This document shows positions 1-7,758 of a stretch of DNA of 64,000 nt, piece after piece (position 1 is the stretch's first letter; each line of letters starts with the position of its first letter). Below the pieces are notes generated by a model that had not been told where the DNA came from, searched no databases, and saw nothing but the letters and a program-made list of their open reading frames with translations. The stretch is from NCBI GenBank assembly GCA_001898965.1, contig MKVW01000001.1, positions 183,635 to 247,634 of the forward strand, read 5' to 3'. The translations under genes were made by a program, and so were the position numbers. The DNA comes from Rhizobiales bacterium 62-17 (GTDB taxonomy: Bacteria > Pseudomonadota > Alphaproteobacteria > Rhizobiales > Beijerinckiaceae).

Positions 1-383
1 CCGTCAATCGTTCCACCACGCTGCGCTTCACTTTGGCGTCTTCCCTGTCTAGCCGCCTGTCCGTCTTCGGAGTTTATGCCGAACATGGGCGTCGGGTCAC
101 GTCCTTTAAAGGGCCTTCAACCGCTATACCGCCGCAGGCATGATTCATGGGAAATTTAACGGTCACAACAGCCATTCGCGGGTGGCATGGCTTCTTTTAG
201 CCATTAATCCCTGGGTGGTTGGAGGGTGGTCCACATATTTCCGCCCATACCGGACGAAACCGGACGGTATTCACACCTTGGTCTGCTTGCCTTGGCTTCT
301 TTGAACAATTAAACGCCACAGTGAGGGTAGCGGCCGCCATTTATGGAATTCGGCCATCCATCGGAGCGAGTCTCGAGGCGAAT
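1..383. other. Region upstream of fabI without a supported gene
   Basis: No convincing complete gene is seen here. On the minus strand an open frame starts at an ATG at position 86 and runs off the left edge of the window; its predicted start (MFGINSED) has no clear Shine-Dalgarno, so it is only a candidate truncated gene. A 6-bp inverted repeat (ATACCG/CGGTAT) lies near 256-279. The fabI promoter should lie in this stretch but no clear -35/-10 pair was picked. Confidence 0.4.
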
Positions 384-1205
384 ATGGCACAGGAATCGGG
401 CATTCTTGCCGGCAAGCGCGGCCTTGTCATGGGCGTCGCCAACAACCGGTCGATTGCCTGGGGCATCGCCAAGGCCGCCCACGATCAGGGCGCGCAATTG
501 GCTTTCACCTATCAGGGCGAAGCGCTGGAAAAGCGCGTCCGGCCGTTGGCTGAAAACCTCGGCGCTTTCGTTGCCGGCCATTGCGACGTCACCGACGAAG
601 CCTCGATGGACGCGGTGTTCGCCGCCATCGAAAAGGAATGGGGCGGCCTCGATTTCGTCGTCCATTGCATCGCCTTTTCCGACAAGGACGAACTGACCGG
701 CCGCTACGTCGATACGACGGCGGGCAATTTCTCCAAGTCGCTGCAGATCTCCTGCTATTCCTTCACGGCCGTGGCGCAGCGCGCCGAAAAGCTGATGAAG
801 GACGGCGGTTCGCTGCTGACCTTGACCTATTACGGCGCCGAAAAGTGGATGCCGCATTACAACGTCATGGGCGTTGCCAAGGCGGCGCTGGAAGCGAGCG
901 TTCGCTATCTCGCCGCCGACCTTGGCGAGAAGAACATTCGCGTCAATGCCATATCGGCCGGCCCGATCAAGACGCTGGCGGCCTCCGGGATCGGCGACTT
1001 CCGCTATATCCTCAAGTGGAACGAATATAACGCGCCGTTGCGCCGCACGGTGACGATCGAGGAAGTGGGCGAGACGGCGGCTTTCCTGCTGTCGCCCATG
1101 GGGCGTGGCATCACCGGTGAGATTCTCCATGTCGATGCCGGCTATCATGTCGTGGGCATGAAGAACCCGACCGCGCCCGACATCACCGTCGCCAGCAAGG
1201 AGTGA
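384..1205 (+). CDS. fabI: Enoyl-[acyl-carrier-protein] reductase (NADH), FabI
   Basis: FabI reduces the enoyl-ACP double bond in the last step of each round of type II fatty acid synthesis, in the cytoplasm. The 273-residue product is a divergent short-chain dehydrogenase. Near the N-terminus is the nucleotide-binding stretch GLVMGVANNRSIAWGIA, which has the family's wide-spaced glycines. The catalytic Tyr and Lys lie in HYNVMGVAK, and the C-terminus has ITGEILHVDAGYH. The reading frame stays open upstream to 219, but the extension (residues such as MEGGPHISAHTG) is not FabI-like. The ATG at 384, giving MAQESGILAGK, matches the usual family start. A histidine phosphatase gene follows after 80 nt that contain a hairpin. 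Identification is secure. Confidence 0.97.
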   Translation: MAQESGILAGKRGLVMGVANNRSIAWGIAKAAHDQGAQLAFTYQGEALEKRVRPLAENLGAFVAGHCDVTDEASMDAVFAAIEKEWGGLDFVVHCIAFSDKDELTGRYVDTTAGNFSKSLQISCYSFTAVAQRAEKLMKDGGSLLTLTYYGAEKWMPHYNVMGVAKAALEASVRYLAADLGEKNIRVNAISAGPIKTLAASGIGDFRYILKWNEYNAPLRRTVTIEEVGETAAFLLSPMGRGITGEILHVDAGYHVVGMKNPTAPDITVASKE

Positions 1206-1241
1206 GGCCAAGGCCTCATTTGCCCGCCAGCGCCCCGCAAG

Positions 1242-1272
1242 CAAATTGTGTTTCGATGGAAACACGATTGCT
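1242..1272. repeat. Palindromic intergenic element, copy 1
   Basis: A perfect 7-bp stem, GTGTTTC (1248-1254) and GAAACAC (1259-1265), encloses the loop GATG. It is flanked by AATT and GATT, which roughly extend the pairing. A related hairpin sits at 55040-55074. In both, AAAT is followed by a GTTTCGAT core and a closing CGATT arm. It lies after the fabI stop without a U-tract, so it is probably a dispersed palindromic element or an mRNA 3'-end stabiliser rather than a classical terminator. Confidence 0.5.
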
Positions 1273-1285
1273 TTAAGCGACGGAC

Positions 1286-1882
1286 ATGGCGCCTCAACGA
1301 CTCATCTTCATCCGCCACGGAGAAACCGACTGGAACGCCGAAGGGCGTTTGCAGGGGCGCCAGGATATCGCGCTGAATGCCAAGGGCGAATACCAGGCGG
1401 CCAACGCCGGGCGCAAATTGCTCTCCCTGCTGGGGCCGCAGCGCGTCGCCGATGCGGCTTTGCCTTACATCTCCTCGCCGCTCTTGCGTGCCCGCCGGAC
1501 CATGGAAATCGCCCGGGCCACCATTGGGCTCGATCCGGCCGCCTATGCATTGGACGAAGGCCTGGTCGAACTGAGTTTTGGTGCTTGGGAAGGCAAGACC
1601 TGGCCGCAGGTCCGGCAGATCGAATTGCAGGCGGCCTTGGCGCGAGAAGCCGACAAATGGAACACCCTGCCGCCGGAGGGCGAGAGCTACGCCATGTTGA
1701 CGGAGCGCATGCGGCCCTGGCTTGAGGCACACGCAGACGATTGCGTGGTCGTTTCGCACGGCGGCGTGGCCCGCGCGCTGATGGTGATCCTCGCCGGTCT
1801 CGCTCCGGAGCGCGCGGCCGTCACCGACATCTGGCAGGGACGGTTGCTCGTGTTCGAGAACGGGCGCTTCATTTGGATTTGA
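1286..1882 (+). CDS. Histidine phosphatase family protein (phosphoglycerate mutase-like)
   Basis: This 198-residue protein belongs to the histidine phosphatase superfamily, which uses a phosphohistidine intermediate to hydrolyse or transfer phosphate. The phospho-acceptor motif is RHGETDWN near residue 10, followed by GRLQGRQD. The second catalytic histidine is in VVSHGGVARAL near residue 155, and the proton-donor Glu is probably in VELSFGAWEG. It starts 80 nt after fabI on the same strand, so it could be co-transcribed. The substrate cannot be told from sequence. The low-molecular-weight size and lack of the insert typical of glycolytic GpmA argue for a broad-specificity phosphatase. Its 3' end overlaps the convergent DUF1801 gene by 14 nt. 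Confidence 0.9.
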   Translation: MAPQRLIFIRHGETDWNAEGRLQGRQDIALNAKGEYQAANAGRKLLSLLGPQRVADAALPYISSPLLRARRTMEIARATIGLDPAAYALDEGLVELSFGAWEGKTWPQVRQIELQAALAREADKWNTLPPEGESYAMLTERMRPWLEAHADDCVVVSHGGVARALMVILAGLAPERAAVTDIWQGRLLVFENGRFIWI

Positions 1883-2261
1883 CCGCGGTTTTCTTGCGCG
1901 GCGGCTCGGCCATCTCTTCGGCGCGGAATGCTGCTATGCGTTTGATCAGGTCCAGCGGTACGCCTTTCTTGAAGGCAAAGCGGATCGTGCCTTTCTCGAC
2001 CTCGTAAGGCCCGAGTTCGTCGCGGAAGGCGGCAACGAGCTTGTCCGTCACTGGGTAAAGCGAAACGTGCTGCTTCCAGCCGGCGAAGAAGAGTACCGCG
2101 CGACCGTGCAGCTTATAGGTCGGGATCTGATAGGAGATGACTTCCTGTGCGCCCGGCATGGCGTCGCGGATCGCTTGCCGCATGTCGCGCAACAAGGCGC
2201 GCGAAGTTTCCGGCTGCGCGGCGATATAAGCGTCGACATCGGCATAATCGGTCTTGGCCAT
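1869..2261 (-). CDS. DUF1801 domain protein (YdhG-like)
   Basis: A 130-residue cytoplasmic protein of the DUF1801/YdhG family. It has an N-terminal helical segment (DVDAYIAAQPETSRALL), the family-typical MPGAQEVISYQIPTYK, a beta-rich core (LFFAGWKQHVSLYPV) and the C-terminal KGTIRFAFKKGVPLDLI. The end is Lys-rich. Members resemble the frataxin-like iron chaperone fold of Bacillus YdhG/Fra, but no metal role can be asserted here. It lies 13 nt downstream of the MarR gene on the same strand, so the two are probably co-transcribed. The C-terminus overlaps the convergent phosphatase gene. Confidence 0.85.
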   Translation of the reverse strand: MAKTDYADVDAYIAAQPETSRALLRDMRQAIRDAMPGAQEVISYQIPTYKLHGRAVLFFAGWKQHVSLYPVTDKLVAAFRDELGPYEVEKGTIRFAFKKGVPLDLIKRIAAFRAEEMAEPPRKKTAVKSK

Positions 2262-2274
2262 GATGGCCGCTCCC

Positions 2275-2796
2275 TTAATCGCCCTGCGCCGCGGCCATTT
2301 TCTGCGTATTGGCTTCCAGGTTGATGAGGACTTTCTCGAAAATGTCGATGTCGCTTGGCGCGATGTCCTTCAAGGCTTGGCGCAGATAGAGACGGCGACG
2401 CTCCGAAACTTCCGCCACCAGCTTTTCGCCAGCCGGCGTGAGGATGACGCGGGTAAGGCGGTTGTCGTCCGCATCCGTCCGCCGCACGACCAGCTTGCCG
2501 CGCTCCAACAGTTTAACCGAACGGGTGATGGCGGCCGGATCGACCTGATGCGCATCCTTGAGTTGTTTCTGCGTGCAATCGGGATTGTGCGCCAGAAACG
2601 ACAGGATGCGCCATTGGGCGATATGCACGCCCGTCATCCGCTCGAACACGCTCGTCGTCAGATTGCTAACCCGCAACATCCGCGCCAGTGCCATCGTGCT
2701 CTCGTGGTAGAGCACGGCATCGTCCTGTGTTGCCTCGGGAGAAAGCGTTCGCTGCTTCATCGGCGAACCATGGCGCGATTCGCCCCATAGAACCAT
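2275..2796 (-). CDS. MarR family transcriptional regulator
   Basis: A 173-residue winged-helix regulator of the MarR family. The recognition region reads TQKQLKDAHQVDPAAITRSVKLLE, split here by the usual helix pair, and the wing carries VVRRTDADDNRLTRVILT. MarR proteins bind palindromic operators as dimers and are usually released by small phenolic ligands. It is transcribed divergently from the dioxygenase gene at 2885, and the shared 88-nt region holds two TTGATnnATCAA sites, so it very probably controls that operon and itself. The ATG at 2796 has a GAGG about 10 nt upstream. An internal ATG at 2760 (MKQRTLS) has no visible Shine-Dalgarno, so the longer form is kept. Confidence 0.93.
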   Translation of the reverse strand: MVLWGESRHGSPMKQRTLSPEATQDDAVLYHESTMALARMLRVSNLTTSVFERMTGVHIAQWRILSFLAHNPDCTQKQLKDAHQVDPAAITRSVKLLERGKLVVRRTDADDNRLTRVILTPAGEKLVAEVSERRRLYLRQALKDIAPSDIDIFEKVLINLEANTQKMAAAQGD

Positions 2797-2828
2797 GATC
2801 TCATCCTCGTGCCTCCGCTGCCGGCCTC

Positions 2829-2872
2829 TTGACAGAAAATATTTGATCTATCAATAATTGATAAATCAAATA
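2829..2872 (+). promoter_or_regulatory. Dioxygenase promoter overlapped by tandem MarR-type operators
   Basis: A TTGACA -35 (2829-2834) and an AATAAT -10 (2853-2858) are spaced by 18 bp and point at the dioxygenase gene. Lying over the spacer and -10 are two 12-bp palindromes of the form TTGATnnATCAA at 2843-2854 and 2858-2869, with centres 15 bp apart. Together they form a 33-bp nested palindrome at 2840-2872 with one mismatch, whose outer arms are TATTTGAT and ATCAAATA. The geometry predicts repression by blocking RNA polymerase, with the adjacent MarR protein as the obvious ligand. Confidence 0.8.
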
Positions 2873-2884
2873 TGGAGCGATGCC

Positions 2885-4372
2885 ATGCTGGAGAGGAACA
2901 AGGTCGAGCTGACGCTCAAGAACGAGGCTGGCAATCCTTTTCTGCGCGGGCCGTTCACGCCAAATGACACCGAATACGCGATCACCGGTCCGGACCTGAA
3001 AGTCATCGGCGAGATACCGAAGGACCTGGCCGGCATTTACGTGCGCAACACCCATAATCAGGTGCATGAGCCGATCGGCGTCTACCATCCGTTCGATGGC
3101 GACGCGATGATGCATGCGGTGCATTTTCACGACGGCAAGGCGGAATATCGCAACCGCTTCGTCCGCACGACCGGCTTCCTCGCCGAACAGGCAGCGGGCA
3201 AGGCGCTTTGGCCGGGCCTTCTCAATCCCAATCTCTATCAGCGGCGGGGATGGGGTTCGATCGGCGCCATGAAGGACAATGCCGGCACCGATGTCCTCAT
3301 TCACAACGGCAAGCTGCTCGCCACCATGTCCCAGGGCGGCGAGCCTTGGCGGCTTGATCCGATCACGTTGGAAACGCTCGGCCCCGATATCAACATGGCG
3401 CTGGTGAAGGATGGCGTGTCGTCCCACGCCAAAGTCGATAACACCACCGGCGAACTGATGTTCTTCAACTATCCCGAACATCCGCCTTACATGAATTACG
3501 GTGTCTGCAACGCCAAAGGCGAGGTGGTGCACTATGTGCCGATCGAACTGCCGGGCGCACGCTGGCCGCATGATCTCGGTATCACCAAAAACTACACCGT
3601 ATTGCACGACATGCCGCTCTATTTCGATCCGGTGGCGCTAAAGAAGGGCGTGCACGATCTGGTGTTCAACCGCGACATGCCGGCGCGCTTCGGCATCGTG
3701 CCGCGCTACGGCGACAACACGAGCATCCGGTGGTTCGAAGCTTCATCCTGCTTCATCCTGCATCTCGCCAATTGTTTCGAGGACGGCGACGAGGTGGTGA
3801 TGGACGCTTGCATCATGCCGGACTTCAAGAAAATCCCGGTCAACGAACACAACAATATGTTCGAGCGCATTCGCGCCAATCTCGACAAGCACAATAACCC
3901 CACCTTCATGCATCGCTGGCGCTTCAACATGCGCACGGGCGAGACGCGCGAAGAACGGCTCGATGACGAGATCACCGAATTCCCGACCGTCAGCAACGAG
4001 ATCGTCGGTCTGCCGTATCGCTATTCGTACAACGTGCTCTACAAGAAGGGCGACTGGCTGTTCTCAGGTCTCAAACGCTTCGATCTGCAGCAGGGTACGG
4101 CCGTTCGTTACGAATATGGCGAAGGCCGTTACGGCAGCGAGCCGCAAATGGCGCGGGCTGTCGGCGCAACGCGCGAAGATGACGGCTATGTCTTGACCTT
4201 CGTCACCGACATGAATGAAAACCTCTCAGAGTGCCTGATCCTGCGCGCCGACGATATGGCGGCGGGCCCGATCGCGCGGGTCATTCTGCCCGAGCGCATC
4301 CAGGTCGGCACCCATGCTTGCTGGGTCGAAGCCGATCGGTTGTACGGAGAGCGTCCGGCGGCTGCCGCATGA
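2885..4372 (+). CDS. Carotenoid oxygenase family protein (lignostilbene dioxygenase-like)
   Basis: A 495-residue member of the carotenoid cleavage oxygenase/RPE65 superfamily: cytoplasmic, non-haem Fe(II) enzymes that split C=C bonds of carotenoids or stilbenoids with O2. The four iron-binding histidines are present and correctly spaced: His181 (SSHAKVD), His229 (WPHDLGIT), His293 (FILHLANCFED) and His477 (VGTHACWVE). The length fits the bacterial lignostilbene dioxygenase/apocarotenoid oxygenase range. The ATG at 2885 is chosen because GGAG lies 8 nt upstream. An upstream in-frame start at 2858 would lie inside the -10/operator. The stop overlaps the next gene by 4 nt. The hydrolase neighbours and MarR control point to an aromatic or stilbenoid substrate over a carotenoid, but this is inference. 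Confidence 0.92.
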   Translation: MLERNKVELTLKNEAGNPFLRGPFTPNDTEYAITGPDLKVIGEIPKDLAGIYVRNTHNQVHEPIGVYHPFDGDAMMHAVHFHDGKAEYRNRFVRTTGFLAEQAAGKALWPGLLNPNLYQRRGWGSIGAMKDNAGTDVLIHNGKLLATMSQGGEPWRLDPITLETLGPDINMALVKDGVSSHAKVDNTTGELMFFNYPEHPPYMNYGVCNAKGEVVHYVPIELPGARWPHDLGITKNYTVLHDMPLYFDPVALKKGVHDLVFNRDMPARFGIVPRYGDNTSIRWFEASSCFILHLANCFEDGDEVVMDACIMPDFKKIPVNEHNNMFERIRANLDKHNNPTFMHRWRFNMRTGETREERLDDEITEFPTVSNEIVGLPYRYSYNVLYKKGDWLFSGLKRFDLQQGTAVRYEYGEGRYGSEPQMARAVGATREDDGYVLTFVTDMNENLSECLILRADDMAAGPIARVILPERIQVGTHACWVEADRLYGERPAAAA

Positions 4373-5094
4373 GCGAGCTGGTTCTCGTTCCTGGCGTCAA
4401 CAACACGCGCGAGACGTGGACGGGCGTGATCGCCGCTTTGCCGGCGACGATCGTGAGCCATCCGGTCGATTGCGCCGCGCTGCCAAGCGTCGAAGCGATC
4501 GCTGCCGATCTGCTTGAACAGGCGCCGCCTCGTTTCCATCTCGCTGGCTTTTCCTTTGGCGGCTATGTGGCGCTCGCCATGCTGGAGCAGGCGCCGGAGC
4601 GTATCGAAGGCCTCGCGCTGATCTGTACGTCGTCCTTCGCCGATACCGAGCAGCAGAAGGCTGCCCGCGATGCGGCCGTAGCCGCGGCGGAACGTGGCGA
4701 GCATATGAAGCTGGTCGAGGGACCTGGGGCCATAGCACTGCATCCGGATGCGGCGAGCGACCCGGCGATATCGGCTCTGCGTCTGCGCATCGCGCGTGAC
4801 TATGGCGAGAAGCGCTTTATCGCTCATCAATATGCCAGCAAGGCCCGACCGGACCGCACGGTGCTCCTTGCAACCGCGTCCATGCCGTGCCTGCTCGTCG
4901 CCGCCGAAGACGATCGTGTCATTCCGCTCGACACTATGCGACGCATGCAACTGTCGGCTCCACGGACGCAATGGGTCTCCGTGCCGCGCGCCGGCCATTT
5001 GCTGCCGATCGAGCAGCCGGCCGTGCTGGCCGAAGCACTTTCGCGCTGGATCGAATCTTCACAGTCCATGCAACGTCGGGGGAGGGCGTCATGA
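4369..5094 (+). CDS. Alpha/beta hydrolase (first of pair)
   Basis: A 241-residue alpha/beta hydrolase with a short N-terminus (ELVLVPGVNNTRETW, the oxyanion region). The nucleophile elbow is GFSFGG, with Ser near residue 64. The acid is probably in VAAEDDRVIP, and the catalytic His is in RAGHLLPIEQP. The ATG overlaps the dioxygenase stop (ATGA), and its own stop overlaps the next hydrolase in the same way, so the three genes are translationally coupled. It is soluble, with no signal peptide. The role is likely hydrolysis of an ester or C-C bond of the pathway intermediate; the actual substrate cannot be read from the sequence. Confidence 0.9.
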   Translation: MSELVLVPGVNNTRETWTGVIAALPATIVSHPVDCAALPSVEAIAADLLEQAPPRFHLAGFSFGGYVALAMLEQAPERIEGLALICTSSFADTEQQKAARDAAVAAAERGEHMKLVEGPGAIALHPDAASDPAISALRLRIARDYGEKRFIAHQYASKARPDRTVLLATASMPCLLVAAEDDRVIPLDTMRRMQLSAPRTQWVSVPRAGHLLPIEQPAVLAEALSRWIESSQSMQRRGRAS

Positions 5095-5879
5095 CAGAAC
5101 AAACATGTCCGGATCATCTTGTCGCCGGCTCCGGCGCGACCACTGTCTTTCTGCTGCATGGGGGCTATGGCTCGAAGGACTATTGGAAGCCGGAGATCGA
5201 AGCGCTGGTGAAGGCCGGCTATCGCGTCGTCGCCTGGGATGCGCCGGGTTACGGCATCTCGCCATTGCCAGATGATTTCAGCATCGAAAGCCTCGCGGCC
5301 GCTTGCGTGCGTCTGATCAAGCAGGTTGGCACGCAACGCAATGTGGTTTTCGGTCATTCCATGGGCGGGCTCATCGCGCCGAAGGTCTACGAATTGGCGC
5401 CGCAAAACCTACATGCGCTGGTTCTCTCGGCCACGCTGTCGTCGTTGCAGCAAGGCGGCAAGGATTTCGCCGAGGACTTTCTGGAAAAGCGTCTCGCGCC
5501 TTTGACCCAGCATGCGACCTTGGCGGCCGCCGCCACGCCATTGGTGAAATCCATGTTCGCGCCGACATCGTCCGGGCCGCTCGCCGATCTCGTCATCGAA
5601 GTTGCGGCTACGACGCCGACGCCGACGTTTCGCGCCGCCATGTATGCCATCCAGGCCTGGGACGGTCTGCCGGTCCTGCGGAAAATCGCCGTCCCGACCC
5701 TGTGCATCGCCGGTCGGCACGATCCGGTCGGCAAACCGGACGGCATGCAGCAGATGGCCTCCGTCATCGCGGGCTCTGAATTCGCGACCATTGAAGATGC
5801 GGGACACTACGCCTGGGCCGAACAGCCGCAGGCCTTCAATCGCGTCCTGCTCGATTTCTTGAAGCGTCGCGTCAACTGA
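5091..5879 (+). CDS. Alpha/beta hydrolase (second of pair)
   Basis: A 262-residue alpha/beta hydrolase, clearly different from its neighbour. It has HGGYGSKDYW in the oxyanion hole, DAPGYGIS, the nucleophile elbow FGHSMGG, the acid region AGRHDPVGKPD and the catalytic His in EDAGHYAWAEQP. The layout matches MhpC/PcaD-type hydrolases, which open lactones or cleave meta-fission products, although other esterases share it. A GGGGGAGGG Shine-Dalgarno precedes the ATG at 5091, which overlaps the previous stop by 4 nt. It is the third gene of the MarR-controlled operon and is followed after 32 nt by the Bug binding protein. Confidence 0.9.
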   Translation: MTEQTCPDHLVAGSGATTVFLLHGGYGSKDYWKPEIEALVKAGYRVVAWDAPGYGISPLPDDFSIESLAAACVRLIKQVGTQRNVVFGHSMGGLIAPKVYELAPQNLHALVLSATLSSLQQGGKDFAEDFLEKRLAPLTQHATLAAAATPLVKSMFAPTSSGPLADLVIEVAATTPTPTFRAAMYAIQAWDGLPVLRKIAVPTLCIAGRHDPVGKPDGMQQMASVIAGSEFATIEDAGHYAWAEQPQAFNRVLLDFLKRRVN

Positions 5880-5911
5880 GCCATCACCATCGATCTCGGG
5901 AGGGAGATAAG

Positions 5912-6883
5912 ATGAAACATCTGGGCAAACTATGCCTTGCAGTCGTCTTTGCTGGGCTTGCCGCCATGCCCGTGGCCGCGCAGGAATGGCCGGCGCGCAC
6001 GGTCACGATCCTCGTGCCTTATCCGGCGGGCGGTGTCGCCGATGCGGTGGCACGCGCCGTCGCCACGCAAGCGACGACCGAGTTGAAGCAATCTTTCGTC
6101 GTCGAAAACCGTACAGGCGCCAGCGGTCGCATCGCGCTCGACCAGCTCATTCGCGCGGAGCCGGATGGCTATACGCTGGCTCTGGCCGTGCCGGCACTGC
6201 TGTCGCTTCTGCCGATCACCGATGCGAAATATGCCGATCTCGATAAGAAGTTCACGCCGATCACCATCGCCGTGGAAACCTATTTCGGTCTTGCCATCAA
6301 TCCGCAGAAAACGCCGGCGCAGAACTTTCAGGAGCTGATGCGCTCGACGAAGGCGAGGTCCGGGCAGCTCACCTATAGTTCGGCGGGCGCCGGCACGTCT
6401 TACCATTTCTGGTCCGAGGCGATCCTGAAGGAAGCCGGCGTCAATGCGCTGCATGTGCCCTATCGTGGCGAAGCGCCGGCGACGACCGACCTGCTGGCCG
6501 GCATCGTTGATTTCACCCTCGTCACCGGCGCGGGCAAAGGCCTGGCGGATGACGGCAAGATCAAAATTCTCGCCGTGTCGGCGCAGGATACCTGGGACAT
6601 TTATCCCGGTGCGCCGAGCCTGAACGCGGTCGGGATCAAACAGGCGGTGGCGGCGGGCTGGCTCGGTTTCATGGGGCCGCCCGGCATGTCGAAAGACCTC
6701 GTGGCGAAGGTGAATGGCGCTTTCCTGTCGGCGCTCAAGCGTCCTGAAGTACTGAGCATGTTGTCGGCGCAAGGCTATACGGTCGTCGCCAGCGCGCCCG
6801 ACGCCATGCCGGCGGTCATCGCGAAAGAACAGGCGATTTTTCGCGATCTTCTGAAGTCGGGCCGCGTCAAGCTCGAACAGTAA
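5912..6883 (+). CDS. Tripartite tricarboxylate transporter substrate-binding protein (Bug/TctC family)
   Basis: A 323-residue periplasmic binding protein of the Bug family. The signal peptide ends near AAQ/EWPA (residues 1-23). The mature protein has the family's ILVPYPAGGVADAVARAVA ligand loop, VVENRTGASG and YRGEAPATTDLLAG. Such proteins deliver carboxylates to TctAB permeases or act as sensors. No tctA or tctB gene lies in the window, so it is an orphan. GGGAGGGAGA upstream is a strong Shine-Dalgarno. It closes the dioxygenase-hydrolase operon and may bind the pathway's substrate. Its TAA abuts the stop of the convergent methyltransferase with no spacer. Confidence 0.93.
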   Translation: MKHLGKLCLAVVFAGLAAMPVAAQEWPARTVTILVPYPAGGVADAVARAVATQATTELKQSFVVENRTGASGRIALDQLIRAEPDGYTLALAVPALLSLLPITDAKYADLDKKFTPITIAVETYFGLAINPQKTPAQNFQELMRSTKARSGQLTYSSAGAGTSYHFWSEAILKEAGVNALHVPYRGEAPATTDLLAGIVDFTLVTGAGKGLADDGKIKILAVSAQDTWDIYPGAPSLNAVGIKQAVAAGWLGFMGPPGMSKDLVAKVNGAFLSALKRPEVLSMLSAQGYTVVASAPDAMPAVIAKEQAIFRDLLKSGRVKLEQ

Positions 6884-7699
6884 TCAGCGCGCTGCCTTGG
6901 TGCCGGTGACGGCCCAGGCGGTTGCCACCATTGAGCGCGGTCCATCTGGGTCGCCGGCGAGATAAGCCAGGCGTACCTGCGTGCGGATATTCTCGCGCAG
7001 AGCCGGGGCGAGCGCATCGATATAGACGCCGACCGGTCCCTGTCCGCCGGTCAGCGGCTCCCAATAGTCATCGAAGCTGGCATAATCCATGCGGGTGTGC
7101 AGCGAGGCGAAACGCACATCGCGCAAAGGCGACTGCCGCCAGAGGTCCAGCAGCGGATCGAGTTTGGCGAGCGGCGTCGAGAAATGCTTGTCGCGCGCCG
7201 CACCAGCGCTAGGCTCGATGCCCGAAGCCGCATCCCAGAATAGGCGCTGATAAACGAGGCCGCCGCGAAAATCCCAGATTGTCGCCGAGACAGCGCCACC
7301 GGGCTTGGTCACGCGGATCATCTCAGCAAGGGCTTGCTGCGGTTGTGGAATGAAGTTGATGACGAGCTGCGCATAGCTCGCGGCGAAAGTCGCATCCGCG
7401 AATGGCAGTGCGGTGGCGCTGGCTTTGCTGAACGCTGGGCGGCCTCCGGTCGCGCGTCCATTGGCGTAGTCGACGTAAGGCTGTGCGACGTCGATGCCGA
7501 AGACATCGCGATCGGGGAAGCTCCGTGCCAGTTCCAGCGCCAGGCTGCCGGTCCCGCAGCCGGCATCGAGCAAAGGCCCGGGCATGGTGGGTGAGGCAAA
7601 GCCAGCGAATTCCTGGGCGAGCGCTTCCGTCCAGCGGCCCAGGAAACGTTGATAGGCGGCGCCGCTCGTGGCGACATAGGTCGATGTGGGTATGCTCAT
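6884..7699 (-). CDS. Class I SAM-dependent methyltransferase
   Basis: A 271-residue class I (Rossmann-fold) methyltransferase, cytoplasmic. Motif I is LLDAGCGTGSLALEL near residue 44. The acidic end of strand 2 is in VFGIDVAQPYVDYA, and motif IV-like EMIRVTKPGGAV follows after an FIPQPQQAL stretch. The C-terminal third resembles UbiE/Methyltransf_11 proteins. The acceptor is unknown. The gene ends directly against the convergent Bug gene. Upstream, toward DUF1499, lies a 10-bp perfect inverted repeat. The Shine-Dalgarno is GGAGCTGGA before the ATG at 7699. Confidence 0.9.
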   Translation of the reverse strand: MSIPTSTYVATSGAAYQRFLGRWTEALAQEFAGFASPTMPGPLLDAGCGTGSLALELARSFPDRDVFGIDVAQPYVDYANGRATGGRPAFSKASATALPFADATFAASYAQLVINFIPQPQQALAEMIRVTKPGGAVSATIWDFRGGLVYQRLFWDAASGIEPSAGAARDKHFSTPLAKLDPLLDLWRQSPLRDVRFASLHTRMDYASFDDYWEPLTGGQGPVGVYIDALAPALRENIRTQVRLAYLAGDPDGPRSMVATAWAVTGTKAAR

Positions 7700-7730
7700 T
7701 CCAGCTCCGAAGCGAACACGCTCCTATAGC

Positions 7731-7758
7731 AACGCTATATTCAGATAGATATAGCGTT
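7731..7758. promoter_or_regulatory. 10-bp inverted repeat upstream of the methyltransferase gene
   Basis: AACGCTATAT (7731-7740) and its exact complement ATATAGCGTT (7749-7758) flank the 8-nt spacer TCAGATAG. The right arm covers the TAA stop of the DUF1499 gene. There is no U-tract on either strand, so an operator for the methyltransferase gene is more likely than a terminator. Confidence 0.5.

Noticed and set aside
1..86. Minus-strand open frame running off the left edge (MFGINSED start)
   Set aside because: Too short to judge, no Shine-Dalgarno and no recognisable domain; kept only as a note.
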